Shown one piece after another: positions 51,966 through 61,084 of a DNA stretch of 64,000 bases. This DNA comes from Georgenia satyanarayanai. Lineage in GTDB: Bacteria > Actinomycetota > Actinomycetes > Actinomycetales > Actinomycetaceae. Both the position numbers and the translations under genes were made by a program. The notes beneath the pieces are model-generated. The model did not search any database. It had not been told where the DNA came from and saw nothing but the letters and a program-made list of their open reading frames with translations. The stretch's first letter is position 1. Each line of letters starts with the position of its first letter. Location: NCBI RefSeq assembly GCF_009193135.1, contig NZ_VUKC01000004.1, forward strand, positions 1-64,000, written 5' to 3'.

Positions 51966-54500
51966 GTGCGACCCCAGGGTCTGCGCCAGGTCGGTGCCGG
52001 TGCCGCGTCGACGACAGTCGGGCGGCGGCGCGGTAGCGGCACCGCGGCGGAGACCGCGCCGTCGGGGCCCCGCGGCACCGTCCGGGTGGACCGGCTCGAC
52101 CCGGGCACGGTGCTCGCGACGCAACGTGCCGCCGGGAACCGCGCCGTCACGGGCCTGCTCACCCGCCGCCGTCGTCGGGTGCAACGCGCGCCGCTCGGCC
52201 CCACGCTGGACCCGAAGGGCTACACCCAGCCGCAGGGCGTGAGGAACGTGGCGAACAGCGGGACGACGCGGCGCGTGGTCACCGTGCCCGGGTTCGGCAT
52301 CAGCGGCGGCTTCAAGGCCGAGTACACGCACCGGAAGAAGGACCCGACGACGGGCGAGCTCGTCGAGGTGCGTACGCCCAGCGCCGAGCGGCGGATGACG
52401 GAGCAGTCCCCGGACAACATGGCCGTCGTCGTCATGCCGGACGTCCTCGACAAGGACCGGCCGGTCCAGGTTGTGCTCCACTTCCACGGCTTCGGGTTCC
52501 GCGGCGGGACCGACCCGCACGCCGGGTACACCGTCGCGTCCGGGAGGTCCAAGGACCCCGCCCACGGGGCGCTCGGCACCGTCCGCGACGTCGACCAGGA
52601 GCACTGGTCCCAGCAGATCGGCGCGGTCAACGCCGCCCGCGGGGCCACCGGCCCGCAGACGGTCGCCGTGCTCGCCCAGGGGCGCGGCCGGTCGGAGTTC
52701 GGCACGGTCCCGACCTTCCCCTACGTGCGCGCGGTGCTCGACGCCGTCCCCGAGCTCGCCGGGGTGAGCGACTTCTCCCTCGTCCTGTCCGGGCACAGCG
52801 GGGGAGGGGCGACGCAGGTCGCGGGGAAGGTCGCCGACCTCCGTGCCGCTGCGGCGCCGCCCGCGAGCGGCGCGGCACCGGCCCGGCCCTCCGACGTCGT
52901 CGTCATGTTCGACGCCGAGGGGGTCGTCTCGGTGATGTCGTGGGTGGTGGGGAAGGTGCGCGAGCTCGCCGCCGGTCTCAAGGCGGACCCGGCCGGCGGG
53001 CAGGCGCTCATCGACGCCGCGCCGAGGTTCCGCGGGTACTTCGCCGAGTGGGGCAGCTACCGCACGCCGTACATCACCGCGAACCGCATGCTCAAGAAGG
53101 CCCTCGCCGCGGTGCCCGCCGAGTGGACCCTCGCCGGCGCGGGCCCCGGTACGAAGGTCGAGGACCTGTTCCGGATCATCGCGGTCCCCGGCGTCGGGCA
53201 CGAGACGGTCATCTCCAAGACCGGTCCGGCGACGCAGGGTGCGCTCGCCGACGCGCTCACCGCCTCGACGTCGCCCACGAGCGACCGCGCGCAGGCCCTC
53301 CCCTGGGACGCGAGGACCGCACCGGAGCTCAAGGCCGCCAAGGCCGCGAAGACGAAGGCACCCGCGGTCCAGCCGCTCGCCCTCCAGCGCGACGACCCCA
53401 CCGGGCAGGTCGCGGCCCCGCCCAAGCCCGCGCCCAAGCCGACGACGTGGAAGACGAGCAACGCCGCCGCGGACTACACGCTGACGACGGCGGACACCAC
53501 CCTGCTCGCCTCGCAGACCGCCGCCGAGCGCGCCACCGACCGCGCCGCGTTCGGCAAGACCCAGCAGGAGCGGATCGCGGAGCTGACCAAGGCCGCGAAG
53601 AAGCGGCCGCTCACCCCGGAGGAGACCACCGAGCTCGCCGACCTCCAGGCCCTGCGGACGAAGGTGGAGAACGCCAACCGCGCCCTGCGCCGCAAGGACG
53701 TCGAGGAGATCCTCGACGACGCCGGCTTCACCGTGGCCGGCTGGTACGGCGACATCCAGAAGGGCAGCTTCCTCGGCATCCCGGTCACGGTGCACAAGAG
53801 CCTCGCGGGGCGCCTGACCCAGGCGGAGAACGCGCTCGTCGCGGACACCGCCGTCAACCCGAAGGGCGACGACGCGAAGACCCTCGGTGCCACCCTCGGC
53901 ATGTACGGGACGGCCAGCGACCTGCGGGCGCCGAAGAACGCCGTCGGCGGGTCGAGCCTGAGCCTGCACACCTTCGGGCTGGCGGTCGACCTCAACTACA
54001 AGGGCAACCCGTTCCTCGGGAACCAGGGGAAGACGGCGCCCGCCGTCGTCGCCCGCGCGACGTCGCTGGTCAACGGCACCTCCGTGGACGTCCTCACCGA
54101 TCTCGGCGACGCCCAGGCCTCCTTCACCGCGCTCAAGGCGGCCAACGACGCGCTCAAGACGTACTTCTCCTACCGTGACGCGGCGAACCGGCCACTGCTG
54201 GACGCCAAACTCACCGGCCGCACCGCCGCCTCGGGGGAGCCGGCCGACGCCGCCGGCTGGCTCAAGGTCATCGAGGCGGACTACCTCGCGCTCAAGGACA
54301 AGGGCGACTTCAAGAAGCACAAGCCGCCGGAGGAAGGGTTCCTCGACCTCGACAAGCGGGTCGTCCTGGCCCTCACCGGCGCTGGCCTCACCTGGGGCGG
54401 GACGTACAGGACGGCGAAGGACATCATGCACTTCGACCTGCGCGAGGGCGACGGCGGCAAGGTCAACCGGGCGCGGATCGCGCACACCGACAACACGTAG
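51966..54500 (+). CDS. LQR-motif protein with alpha/beta hydrolase and M15 peptidase domains
   Basis: 844 aa from GTG 51966 (GGAG 3 bases before; start provisional). Residues 50-75 carry TVLATQRAAGNRAVTGLL then RRVQR, the shared motif. Residues about 110-430 are a secreted-esterase-like alpha/beta hydrolase: VVLHFHGFGFRGG (oxyanion region, about 170) and SGHSGGGATQ with Ser278 (GxSxG). A Pro-rich/charged linker (APPKPAPKPTTWKTS) then leads to a C-terminal M15 (VanY/endolysin L-Ala-D-Glu type) domain: SLHTFGLAVDLN with His668 and Asp675, and DIMHFDL with His822, the zinc triad. It could act on bacterial cell walls and lipids or esters in a target. It is divergent from the other two LQR genes, so it may be regulated with them. 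Confidence 0.78.
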   Translation: MRPQGLRQVGAGAASTTVGRRRGSGTAAETAPSGPRGTVRVDRLDPGTVLATQRAAGNRAVTGLLTRRRRRVQRAPLGPTLDPKGYTQPQGVRNVANSGTTRRVVTVPGFGISGGFKAEYTHRKKDPTTGELVEVRTPSAERRMTEQSPDNMAVVVMPDVLDKDRPVQVVLHFHGFGFRGGTDPHAGYTVASGRSKDPAHGALGTVRDVDQEHWSQQIGAVNAARGATGPQTVAVLAQGRGRSEFGTVPTFPYVRAVLDAVPELAGVSDFSLVLSGHSGGGATQVAGKVADLRAAAAPPASGAAPARPSDVVVMFDAEGVVSVMSWVVGKVRELAAGLKADPAGGQALIDAAPRFRGYFAEWGSYRTPYITANRMLKKALAAVPAEWTLAGAGPGTKVEDLFRIIAVPGVGHETVISKTGPATQGALADALTASTSPTSDRAQALPWDARTAPELKAAKAAKTKAPAVQPLALQRDDPTGQVAAPPKPAPKPTTWKTSNAAADYTLTTADTTLLASQTAAERATDRAAFGKTQQERIAELTKAAKKRPLTPEETTELADLQALRTKVENANRALRRKDVEEILDDAGFTVAGWYGDIQKGSFLGIPVTVHKSLAGRLTQAENALVADTAVNPKGDDAKTLGATLGMYGTASDLRAPKNAVGGSSLSLHTFGLAVDLNYKGNPFLGNQGKTAPAVVARATSLVNGTSVDVLTDLGDAQASFTALKAANDALKTYFSYRDAANRPLLDAKLTGRTAASGEPADAAGWLKVIEADYLALKDKGDFKKHKPPEEGFLDLDKRVVLALTGAGLTWGGTYRTAKDIMHFDLREGDGGKVNRARIAHTDNT

Positions 54501-54543
54501 CACGTCCCTTGACCGGCACCGGGAGCGCGAGGAGCCTGGACGC

Positions 54544-55917
54544 GTGGGCACGATCGAGGCCGACTACGTCGTCGTCGGTGCCGGCGCCGCGGGGATGGCC
54601 TTCACCGACGCGCTCGTCGGCCACGCCGACGTCCGGGTCGCGATGGTCGACCGCCGCCACGCGCCCGGCGGGCACTGGCTCGAGGCCTACCCCTTCGTCC
54701 GGCTGCACCAGGCGTCCGCGTTCTACGGTGTCGCCTCCACCCTCCTCGGCAGCGGCACGGTCCAGGAGCGCGGACCGGAGCGCGGGCTGCACGAGCGCGC
54801 CACGGCGCCCGAGATCTGCGCCTACTTCGGCCGGGTGATGGAGGAGCGCCTCCTCCCGTCCGGGAAGGTCACCTTCCTGCCCGGCTGCGAGTGGCGCTCG
54901 GGCGAGGTCGTGTCCCGGGTGTCCGGTGAGCGCTACGACGTCGCCGGCCACCCGCGGGTCGTCGACGCCGAGTACCTCGCCCCCGAGATCCCCGCCGAGA
55001 CGCCTCCGCCCTTCGTCGTCGACGACGACGCCCACGCCGTCCCCGTCAACGACCTCGTCCGTGTCGAGGACGCCCCGTCCCAGTACGTCGTCGTCGGGGC
55101 CGGCAAGACGGCGACCGACGCGTGCGTGTGGTTGCTGCGCCAGGGCGTGGACCCGGGCGCGATCGTCTGGGTGCGCCCCCGCGAGCCGTGGATGCTCGAC
55201 CGCGCCGTCATCCAGCCCGACCCGGCGGTCTTCCTCGGTGCCGCCGCCGACATCATGGAGACCGCGAGCACCGCGCAGTCGGTCGACGCCCTCTTCCTCG
55301 GTCTCGAGGAGCGTGGCGTCCTCCTGCGCATCGACCCGGCGCGCACGCCGACGATGGCCAAGACCCCCACCCTCGGGCGGTGGGAGCTCGAGCTGCTCCG
55401 CTCGATCGAGAACGTCGTGCGGCTCGGCCACGTCCGCGCCGTCGAGCGTGGCCGGCTGCGGCTCACCGACGGGGACGTCGTCGTGGCGGAGGACGCGCTC
55501 GTCGTCCACTGTGCGGCGTCGGGGCTGCGCTACCCGCCGCTCCTCCCCATCTGGGGTGCAGGCACGATCACGCTGCAGCCGGTGCGGGCCGGGTTCCCGT
55601 GCTTCGGGGCCGCGCTCGTCGGGTTCGCCGAGGCGGTGGTGGCGACGGACGAGGAGAAGAACGGGCTGTGCCCGCCGACGCCGCTGCCCGACGGCCCGCA
55701 GGACTGGCTGGCCATGCAGGTGCTCGGCTCACGGGCCGCTGCCGCGTTCACGAGCAGCCCCGAGCTGCGGGCGTGGGCCGACACCGTGGCCCTCAACCCT
55801 GCCCGTGCTCCCGACGACGCCACCGACCGTGACGCGTACGGCGCCGCCCGCGAGCGGCTGGCGGCCCACATGGGGCCGGGCCTCGAGCGGATGGCCGCTC
55901 TCGCGGGGGTGGCGTAG
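54544..55917 (+). CDS. FAD/NAD(P)-dependent oxidoreductase (monooxygenase-like)
   Basis: 457 aa. DYVVVGAGAAGMAFTDALVG near the N-terminus is the FAD-binding GxGxxG, and a second QYVVVGAGKTATDACVWLLR (about 180) is the NAD(P) motif, as in flavin monooxygenases. A third block (GAALVGFAEAVVATDEEKNG) ends the substrate region. It begins 44 bases after the M15/hydrolase gene on the same strand, so it may be cotranscribed, but no functional link is visible. Confidence 0.8.
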   Translation: MGTIEADYVVVGAGAAGMAFTDALVGHADVRVAMVDRRHAPGGHWLEAYPFVRLHQASAFYGVASTLLGSGTVQERGPERGLHERATAPEICAYFGRVMEERLLPSGKVTFLPGCEWRSGEVVSRVSGERYDVAGHPRVVDAEYLAPEIPAETPPPFVVDDDAHAVPVNDLVRVEDAPSQYVVVGAGKTATDACVWLLRQGVDPGAIVWVRPREPWMLDRAVIQPDPAVFLGAAADIMETASTAQSVDALFLGLEERGVLLRIDPARTPTMAKTPTLGRWELELLRSIENVVRLGHVRAVERGRLRLTDGDVVVAEDALVVHCAASGLRYPPLLPIWGAGTITLQPVRAGFPCFGAALVGFAEAVVATDEEKNGLCPPTPLPDGPQDWLAMQVLGSRAAAAFTSSPELRAWADTVALNPARAPDDATDRDAYGAARERLAAHMGPGLERMAALAGVA

Positions 55918-55971
55918 CCCCGGCGGGCTGCGGTGCCCGCGGACTTGCGCGAGCGCACCGAGCGGGCGCCG

Positions 55972-56529
55972 TCACCGCTCGACGGCGTAGCGGAGGTAGA
56001 CGCTGCCGTCGGTGAAGCGCCGGTCCTCCAGCAGCTCGAGCCGCAGCGCCATGGGCGGGAGGGCACGGAGGCCACCGCCGAGCGTGCCTGGGCTGACGAC
56101 CATGTGCACCTCGTCGACGAGCCCCGCTTCGAACGCGGCGCCGGCGATGGTGGGCCCGAAGATGCTGAGGTCCGCCGTCGACTCCTCCTTGAGGCGCCGC
56201 ACGAGGTCCGCGTCGAAGCGGGGCTCGAGCCGGGTGCGCTGCGTGGGCGCCGCCGTCAGCGTCGTCGAGAAGACGACCTTCTCCACCCGCTGCCACCAGT
56301 CGGCGAAGGCGCGCTCGTGCTCCCCGGACGCCGCGAGGGACGGGTCGGTCTCCCAGACCTCCATGACCTCGTAGGTGCGCCGGCCGTAGATCTCCGTCCC
56401 GATGCGCTCCTGCAGCTCGTTGAGGAAGGCGAAGACGTCGGGCGACGGTTCGGCCCAGTCGTGGTCACCGGCGGGGTCGGCGACGTAGCCGTCGAGCGAG
56501 CACAGCGGGACGTACAGCAGTGAACCCAT
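55972..56529 (-). CDS. RibD C-terminal domain / dihydrofolate reductase-fold protein
   Basis: 185 aa. LYVPLCSLDGYVADPAGDHD at the start and IYGRRTYEVMEVWE, DLSIFGPTIAGAAFEAGLVD and LRALPPMALRLELLE are typical of the RibD-C reductase fold found in small stand-alone proteins. NADPH-dependent reduction is likely; the substrate is unknown. GAGGAG at 5 bases supports the ATG. Confidence 0.85.
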   Translation of the reverse strand: MGSLLYVPLCSLDGYVADPAGDHDWAEPSPDVFAFLNELQERIGTEIYGRRTYEVMEVWETDPSLAASGEHERAFADWWQRVEKVVFSTTLTAAPTQRTRLEPRFDADLVRRLKEESTADLSIFGPTIAGAAFEAGLVDEVHMVVSPGTLGGGLRALPPMALRLELLEDRRFTDGSVYLRYAVER

Positions 56530-56647
56530 GTCAGCTCCTCAGGTGGGGGTGTGTCGTACCGACAGAGCCCGACGTCGGAACTCATCGCCCCACCGCTGAC
56601 CCTCCCGTCGCCAGAGATGCGCAACGCGCCCCGCCCGACGCCGGGTG

Positions 56648-57532
56648 CTACTTCTTGTCCGTCCTGCGCGACGGGTCGTCGACGAGGCTGGAGGCCCAGT
56701 CCGGGACGTAGGAGGACACCTCGATCGGCGGCCGCTGGTAGCCGGTGCCGGGCGGACGCTTGGGCAGCGTGACCTTCTCCCCGTCCGGCACGTCCTCGTA
56801 GGGGAGGGAGGAGAGCAGGTGGTGGATCATGTTGAGCCGCGCCTGCTTCTTGGAGTCCGAGGCCACGTGGTACCAGGGCGCCACCGACGTGTCGGTGTGG
56901 ACCATCATCTCGTCCTTGGCGCGGGAGAAGTCCTCCCAGCGCGTGATCGACTCGAGGTCGATGGGGGAGAGCTTCCACTGGCGCAGCGGGTCGTGCAGGC
57001 GCTTGCGGAAGCGCTCGAGCTGGACGTCGTCGGAGACGGAGAACCAGTACTTGCGCAGGTGGATGCCGTCCTCGATGAGCATCTGCTCGAAGATCGGGCA
57101 CTGGCGCAGGAAACGCTTGTGCTCCTCGGGCGTGCAGAAGCCCATGACCTTCTCGACGCCGGCGCGGTTGTACCAGGACCGGTCGAACAGGACGATCTCG
57201 CCCGCCGCGGGCAGGTGCTCGACGTAACGCTGGAAGTACCACTGCCCGCGCTCACGCTCCGTCGGTGCGGGCAGCGCGGCGATGCGGGCGGTGCGCGGGG
57301 ACAGGTACTCGGTGATCCGCTTGATCGTGCCACCCTTCCCGGCGGCGTCACGGCCCTCGAAGATGATGACGACGCGTTCGCCGGTCTCCTTCACCCACCG
57401 CTGGAGCTTCCCGAGCTCACCCTGGAGCCGGTAGAGCTCGGCCTCGTAGACCTTGTTGGGGATCTTCGTCGTCGTGAACCCGGCGGCCTCGGGGCTTATG
57501 TCGGTGGCGTCCGTCTTCGTTGATCTGGCCAT
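56648..57532 (-). CDS. ppk2: Polyphosphate kinase 2 (PPK2)
   Basis: 294 aa from ATG 57532. Walker A VIIFEGRDAAGKGGTIKRIT (about 50-70), the lid DRSWYNRAGVEKVMGF, and LIEDGIHLRKYWFSVSDDVQ, FRKRLHDPLRQWKLSPIDLE and WYHVASDSKKQARLNMIHHL are class I PPK2 blocks. It transfers phosphate between polyphosphate and nucleotides (normally making GTP or ADP/ATP from polyP). It is cytosolic and probably monocistronic. Confidence 0.93.
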   Translation of the reverse strand: MARSTKTDATDISPEAAGFTTTKIPNKVYEAELYRLQGELGKLQRWVKETGERVVIIFEGRDAAGKGGTIKRITEYLSPRTARIAALPAPTERERGQWYFQRYVEHLPAAGEIVLFDRSWYNRAGVEKVMGFCTPEEHKRFLRQCPIFEQMLIEDGIHLRKYWFSVSDDVQLERFRKRLHDPLRQWKLSPIDLESITRWEDFSRAKDEMMVHTDTSVAPWYHVASDSKKQARLNMIHHLLSSLPYEDVPDGEKVTLPKRPPGTGYQRPPIEVSSYVPDWASSLVDDPSRRTDKK

Positions 57533-57637
57533 GAGGAAAGTGTGCCGCAACTTCCCCGAGTGCGGCGGCCCGTCCCTGACGGCGGCGCAGCGCCACTGGG
57601 TGGTGGTCCAGCGGCGCCGCGCTCGTCGCCGGCCCGC

Positions 57638-57979
57638 TCAGTAGCCCGACGTGCTGCTGACGGTGAGGAACGCGCCGATGGCGACGACGGCGAGGACGAT
57701 CTGCCCGATGCCCCAGACGAGCGCGAGCCAGCCGAGGACCTTGCCGGCGGTGGCCGACTTGTTCATCCGCTCCGCCTTCGCCGCCTGCCAGATCGCGAGC
57801 GGGCCGAAGACGATCCCGGCGAAGAAGAGGCCGATGACGCCGAAGATGAGCGAGGTCTGGGCCGCCTTGTCGCCGAGCATCTTCTCCGGCGAGTAGGCGG
57901 TGTGCTCCGGGGCGCCGTTGTAGATCGGCATGCCGCCCTGCGGCTGCGGCGGCGGGGTCGTGGGGTACTGCTGGGACAT
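57638..57979 (-). CDS. DUF4190 small membrane protein
   Basis: 113 aa from ATG 57979. A Pro/Gln-rich N-terminus (PTTPPPQPQGGMPIYNGAPE) is followed by two membrane segments (SLIFGVIGLFFAGIVFGPLA and VLGWLALVWGIGQIVLAVVA) with IWQAAKAER between, matching DUF4190. Function unknown; such proteins often lie near envelope genes in actinobacteria. Confidence 0.82.
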   Translation of the reverse strand: MSQQYPTTPPPQPQGGMPIYNGAPEHTAYSPEKMLGDKAAQTSLIFGVIGLFFAGIVFGPLAIWQAAKAERMNKSATAGKVLGWLALVWGIGQIVLAVVAIGAFLTVSSTSGY

Positions 57980-58112
57980 GGCTCTCGCCTTCATGGGGAG
58001 GAGTGGGGACACGGTTGGCCGGGCACGCGTGGAGGGGGTGTCCGGCAGCACCCGACACCATCGCCGGCCGCGCGGCACATGCTAGCCAAGTGCGCGCAGG
58101 AGCATCGACGAA

Positions 58113-59651
58113 CTACCGGACCTCGACGTCCACCGAGTGCCACCCGGTCGCCCCGTCGGGGGCGGGGGAGGTGAAGCGCTCGGTCTGGACGTCCCCGTCC
58201 CCGTCGGTCGCCCGCACGGTGAGCGTGTGCTCCCCGGGCTCGGCGTCCCACTCGAGCATCCACATCCGCCACGAGTCGACGGTCGGCTCGGCGGCCAGGG
58301 TGGCCGGCTGCCACTCGCCGTCGTCCACGCGCACCTCGACAGCCCTGATGCCGCGGTGCTGGGCCCACGCGACGCCCGCGACGACGGTCGGCCCGGCGTC
58401 GATCGGGCCGCGGCGGGGCACGTCGATGCGGGACGCCGTCTTGACCGGGCCGCGCTCGGACCAGCCGCGCGGGGTCCAGTAGCCCTCGTCCTTCGCGAAG
58501 CTCGTCACCTCGAGGTCGACCAGCCACTTGGTCGCCGACACGTACCCGTACAGCCCCGGCACGACCATCCGCACCGGGAAGCCGTGCTGGGCGGGCAGCG
58601 GCTCGCCGTTCATCCCGACGGCGAGGAGGGAGTTGCGCTCGTCGGTCAGCGCCTCGAGCGGGGTGCCGGCCGTCCAGCCGTCGGCGCTCGTCGAGAGCAC
58701 CATGTCCGCCTCCGGGAGCGGGCGGGCGCGGGCGAGGAGCTCGCGCACCGGCCAGCCCGTCCACACCGCGTTGCCGGCGAGATTGCCGCCGACGTAGTTC
58801 GACACGCACGCGAGCGTCACGAGCGCCTCGACCATCGGCTGGTCGAGCAGCTCGGCCATGTCGATCTCGACCTCCTGCTCCACCATCCCGTGCACCCGCA
58901 GCCGCCACGTGGCCGGGTCGACCTGCGGCACGGTGAGGGCGGTGTCGATCCGGTAGAAGTCATCGTTCGGGGTGCGGTAGGTCGTCTGCCCCGGCACGCC
59001 CTGGTCGGCGGCAGCGGGAACCGTCACCGGCGCGGCGACGCGAGGCACGACGAACGCGTCCCGGGCCGCCCGCACCGCCTCACCGGCCCCGCTGAGGACG
59101 CGTCCGGCGACGATGCCGAGCACGCCGAGCACCGCGAGCGACCCGCCGCCGACGAGCACCGAGCGGCGGGTGAGGTCACCCGGCATCTCGACCTCCGGCG
59201 TCGTCGTCACGTCGCGGTTGAACCAGGCGAGGACGAGGACGCCGACGACGACGCCGGCGACCGTCGGCAGGATGTCGGTCGGCGCCGCGCCGGGCCTGCT
59301 CAGCACGGCGGCGACGCCGACGATCCCGACGAGGGCGAAGGTGACCAGCCCGGCGGCGAGCAGCCACCGGGCGAGCAGGCCGATGGCCGCGCACGCGGCG
59401 AGGAGGACCAGCCCCATGCCGACGAAGAGGGCGGTCTTGTCTGCCGTCCCGAACGTGTCCACGGCGAAGTCCTTGAGCCACGGCGGGGTGAGGTCGACGA
59501 ACGCGTTGGCCACCGCGAGCAGCGGCGACGGCGTCCCCTCGACCGTGGTCAGCCGGGTGAGCAGCCCCGCCAGCAGCTCGGCGACGCCGAGCGTCACCGC
59601 GCCCGCGGCCAGTCCGGCGAGGGCAGCACCTCGCGAGGTGAGCGTCACCAC
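58113..59651 (-). CDS. Membrane-bound molybdopterin oxidoreductase, sulfite oxidase family
   Basis: About 512 aa. Four to five N-terminal helices (LAGLAAGAVTLGVAELLAGL, ALFVGMGLVLLAACAAIGLL and so on) and a cytoplasm/exterior-crossing helix LTRRSVLVGGGSLAVLGVLG precede the oxidoreductase domain. LVTLACVSNYVGGNLAGNAV carries the Cys that binds molybdenum, followed by WTGWPVRELLARA, and the C-terminal Mo-co dimerisation domain (VPRRGPIDAGPTVVAGVAWA, GEHTLTVRATDGDGDVQTER). It resembles the actinobacterial membrane sulfite oxidase-like enzymes. The electron partner is not in the window. Start GTG 59651 or 59648. Confidence 0.85.
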   Translation of the reverse strand: MVTLTSRGAALAGLAAGAVTLGVAELLAGLLTRLTTVEGTPSPLLAVANAFVDLTPPWLKDFAVDTFGTADKTALFVGMGLVLLAACAAIGLLARWLLAAGLVTFALVGIVGVAAVLSRPGAAPTDILPTVAGVVVGVLVLAWFNRDVTTTPEVEMPGDLTRRSVLVGGGSLAVLGVLGIVAGRVLSGAGEAVRAARDAFVVPRVAAPVTVPAAADQGVPGQTTYRTPNDDFYRIDTALTVPQVDPATWRLRVHGMVEQEVEIDMAELLDQPMVEALVTLACVSNYVGGNLAGNAVWTGWPVRELLARARPLPEADMVLSTSADGWTAGTPLEALTDERNSLLAVGMNGEPLPAQHGFPVRMVVPGLYGYVSATKWLVDLEVTSFAKDEGYWTPRGWSERGPVKTASRIDVPRRGPIDAGPTVVAGVAWAQHRGIRAVEVRVDDGEWQPATLAAEPTVDSWRMWMLEWDAEPGEHTLTVRATDGDGDVQTERFTSPAPDGATGWHSVDVEVR

Positions 59652-59831
59652 ACCATGGTCGCACCGCGGGTCGGCGGCGCGCTCACGCGGGAGCGGCGCG
59701 CCGTCCGCGGCAACCTGCACACCCACCCCCCGCGCGGTGGGATCCTGACGACGGGACGCACCCGGACCGGCATGGGGACCTCGCCGGGCCTTCCGCGACG
59801 CCCTGCCCAGCACAAGGAATCGGAGGCCCTG

Positions 59832-60962
59832 ATGCCGTTCGCCGACGAGTTGATCGGGACGCAGACCGTCCGCGCCCTGACCGCGTCGCTCGAGACGGTG
59901 CGGCCCGACCTCGGGCTGACGGCGGTGCGCGCGACGGAGGGCGCCCTGGCGCGGCTGTCCCTGCGTGAGCGCAGCGACCTGCTGCGTGACGCGCTGCTCG
60001 CAGACCTGGGGGGCGACTATCCCACGCTGGCCGCGACGGTCCGCGAAGCATGCGACCGCGCCGAGTCGTTCACCGGCTGGCTCATCTGGCCGGTCACGAG
60101 CGCCGTCGTCGCCAAGGCGATCGAGGACGGCTCGGCGGGCGCGTTCGACGATGCCCTGGCCCTGATGGCGGAGCTCACCCCGCGGCTGACCGCGGAGTTC
60201 GCCATACGCGGGCTCCTGAACCACGACCTCGACCGGGCGCTGTCGACCATCCGGGGCTGGGTCGCCTCCGAGGACGAGCACGTCCGCCGGCTGGCCACGG
60301 AGGGCACTCGTCCGTTCCTGCCCTGGTCCGTGCGGGTACCGGGCATCCTGGTCGAACCCCGATCCACGCTCCCGATCCTGCACGCTCTCTACCGGGACGA
60401 CTCCGAGTACGTGCGCCGCTCGGTCGCCAACCACCTCAACGACCTGAGCCGCCGTGAGCCCGACCTCGTGGTCGAGACCGCGGCGGCCTGGCTCGGCGCT
60501 CCGGGCGACGCCGAGGTGACCAGGGAGAACACCCGGAGGCTGGTGCGCCACGGCCTACGCACCCTTGTGAAGCAGGGGCACCCCGGAGCTCTCGGCCTGC
60601 TCGGTTTCACACCGGCGGCGGTGGAGGTGACGGGACCGGTGCTGGCAACCGACGTCGTCGCGGTGGGGGAGGTGCTGACCTTCACCGCCTCCATCCGCAA
60701 CACGGGGACGGAGGCGGCCCAGCTGGCCGTCGACTACGTCATCCACCATCGCAAGGCGAACGCGTCACAGACCGCCAAGACGTTCAAGCTCACCACGTGC
60801 CGACTCGCACCGGGCGAGGCCGTCGACCTTGGCAAGCAGCACTCGTTCCGTGTCCTCACCACCCGGCGCTACCACGCGGGCGAGCACGCACTCGAGCTCC
60901 AGGTCAACGGCGTCCGGTACGGCCGCGTGAGCTTCACGCTGACGGCCCCGCCGGGCGGGTAG
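59832..60962 (+). CDS. AlkC-like DNA alkylation repair glycosylase
   Basis: 376 aa, GGAGG at 5 bases before ATG. Residues 1-240 are HEAT-like helical repeats: FADELIGTQTVRALTASLET, VPDLGLTAVRATEGALARLS-like segments, then EYVRRSVANHLNDLSRREPD and LVRHGLRTLVKQGHPGALGL. These match COG4335 (AlkC). The last 110 residues form an Ig-like beta domain (FTASIRNTGTEAAQLAVDYV, YHAGEHALELQVNG), as found in AlkC proteins. It should excise alkylated bases (3-methyladenine, 3-methylcytosine type). It is convergent with the beta-lactamase-fold gene. Confidence 0.85.
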   Translation: MPFADELIGTQTVRALTASLETVRPDLGLTAVRATEGALARLSLRERSDLLRDALLADLGGDYPTLAATVREACDRAESFTGWLIWPVTSAVVAKAIEDGSAGAFDDALALMAELTPRLTAEFAIRGLLNHDLDRALSTIRGWVASEDEHVRRLATEGTRPFLPWSVRVPGILVEPRSTLPILHALYRDDSEYVRRSVANHLNDLSRREPDLVVETAAAWLGAPGDAEVTRENTRRLVRHGLRTLVKQGHPGALGLLGFTPAAVEVTGPVLATDVVAVGEVLTFTASIRNTGTEAAQLAVDYVIHHRKANASQTAKTFKLTTCRLAPGEAVDLGKQHSFRVLTTRRYHAGEHALELQVNGVRYGRVSFTLTAPPGG

Positions 60963-61084
60963 CCGCGGAGGGGTGACACCACCGGCTGGACTATCCGGGT
61001 GTCGAGGTGTCCGACGACGTCCGGGCACACCGGAGCGGGCAGGCCCCCTCGACGCCTCCCCGCCCCGGTGCTGTTCCGGTCCGG

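Noticed and set aside
51528-54551. Long minus-strand frame opposite the M15/hydrolase gene
   Set aside because: Residue composition (Arg/Gly/Val/Glu) and lack of motifs show a shadow; the plus strand has the catalytic sites.
58137-59831. Plus-strand frame upstream of the AlkC-like gene
   Set aside because: Antisense to the molybdoenzyme gene; the real start is ATG 59832 with GGAGG.
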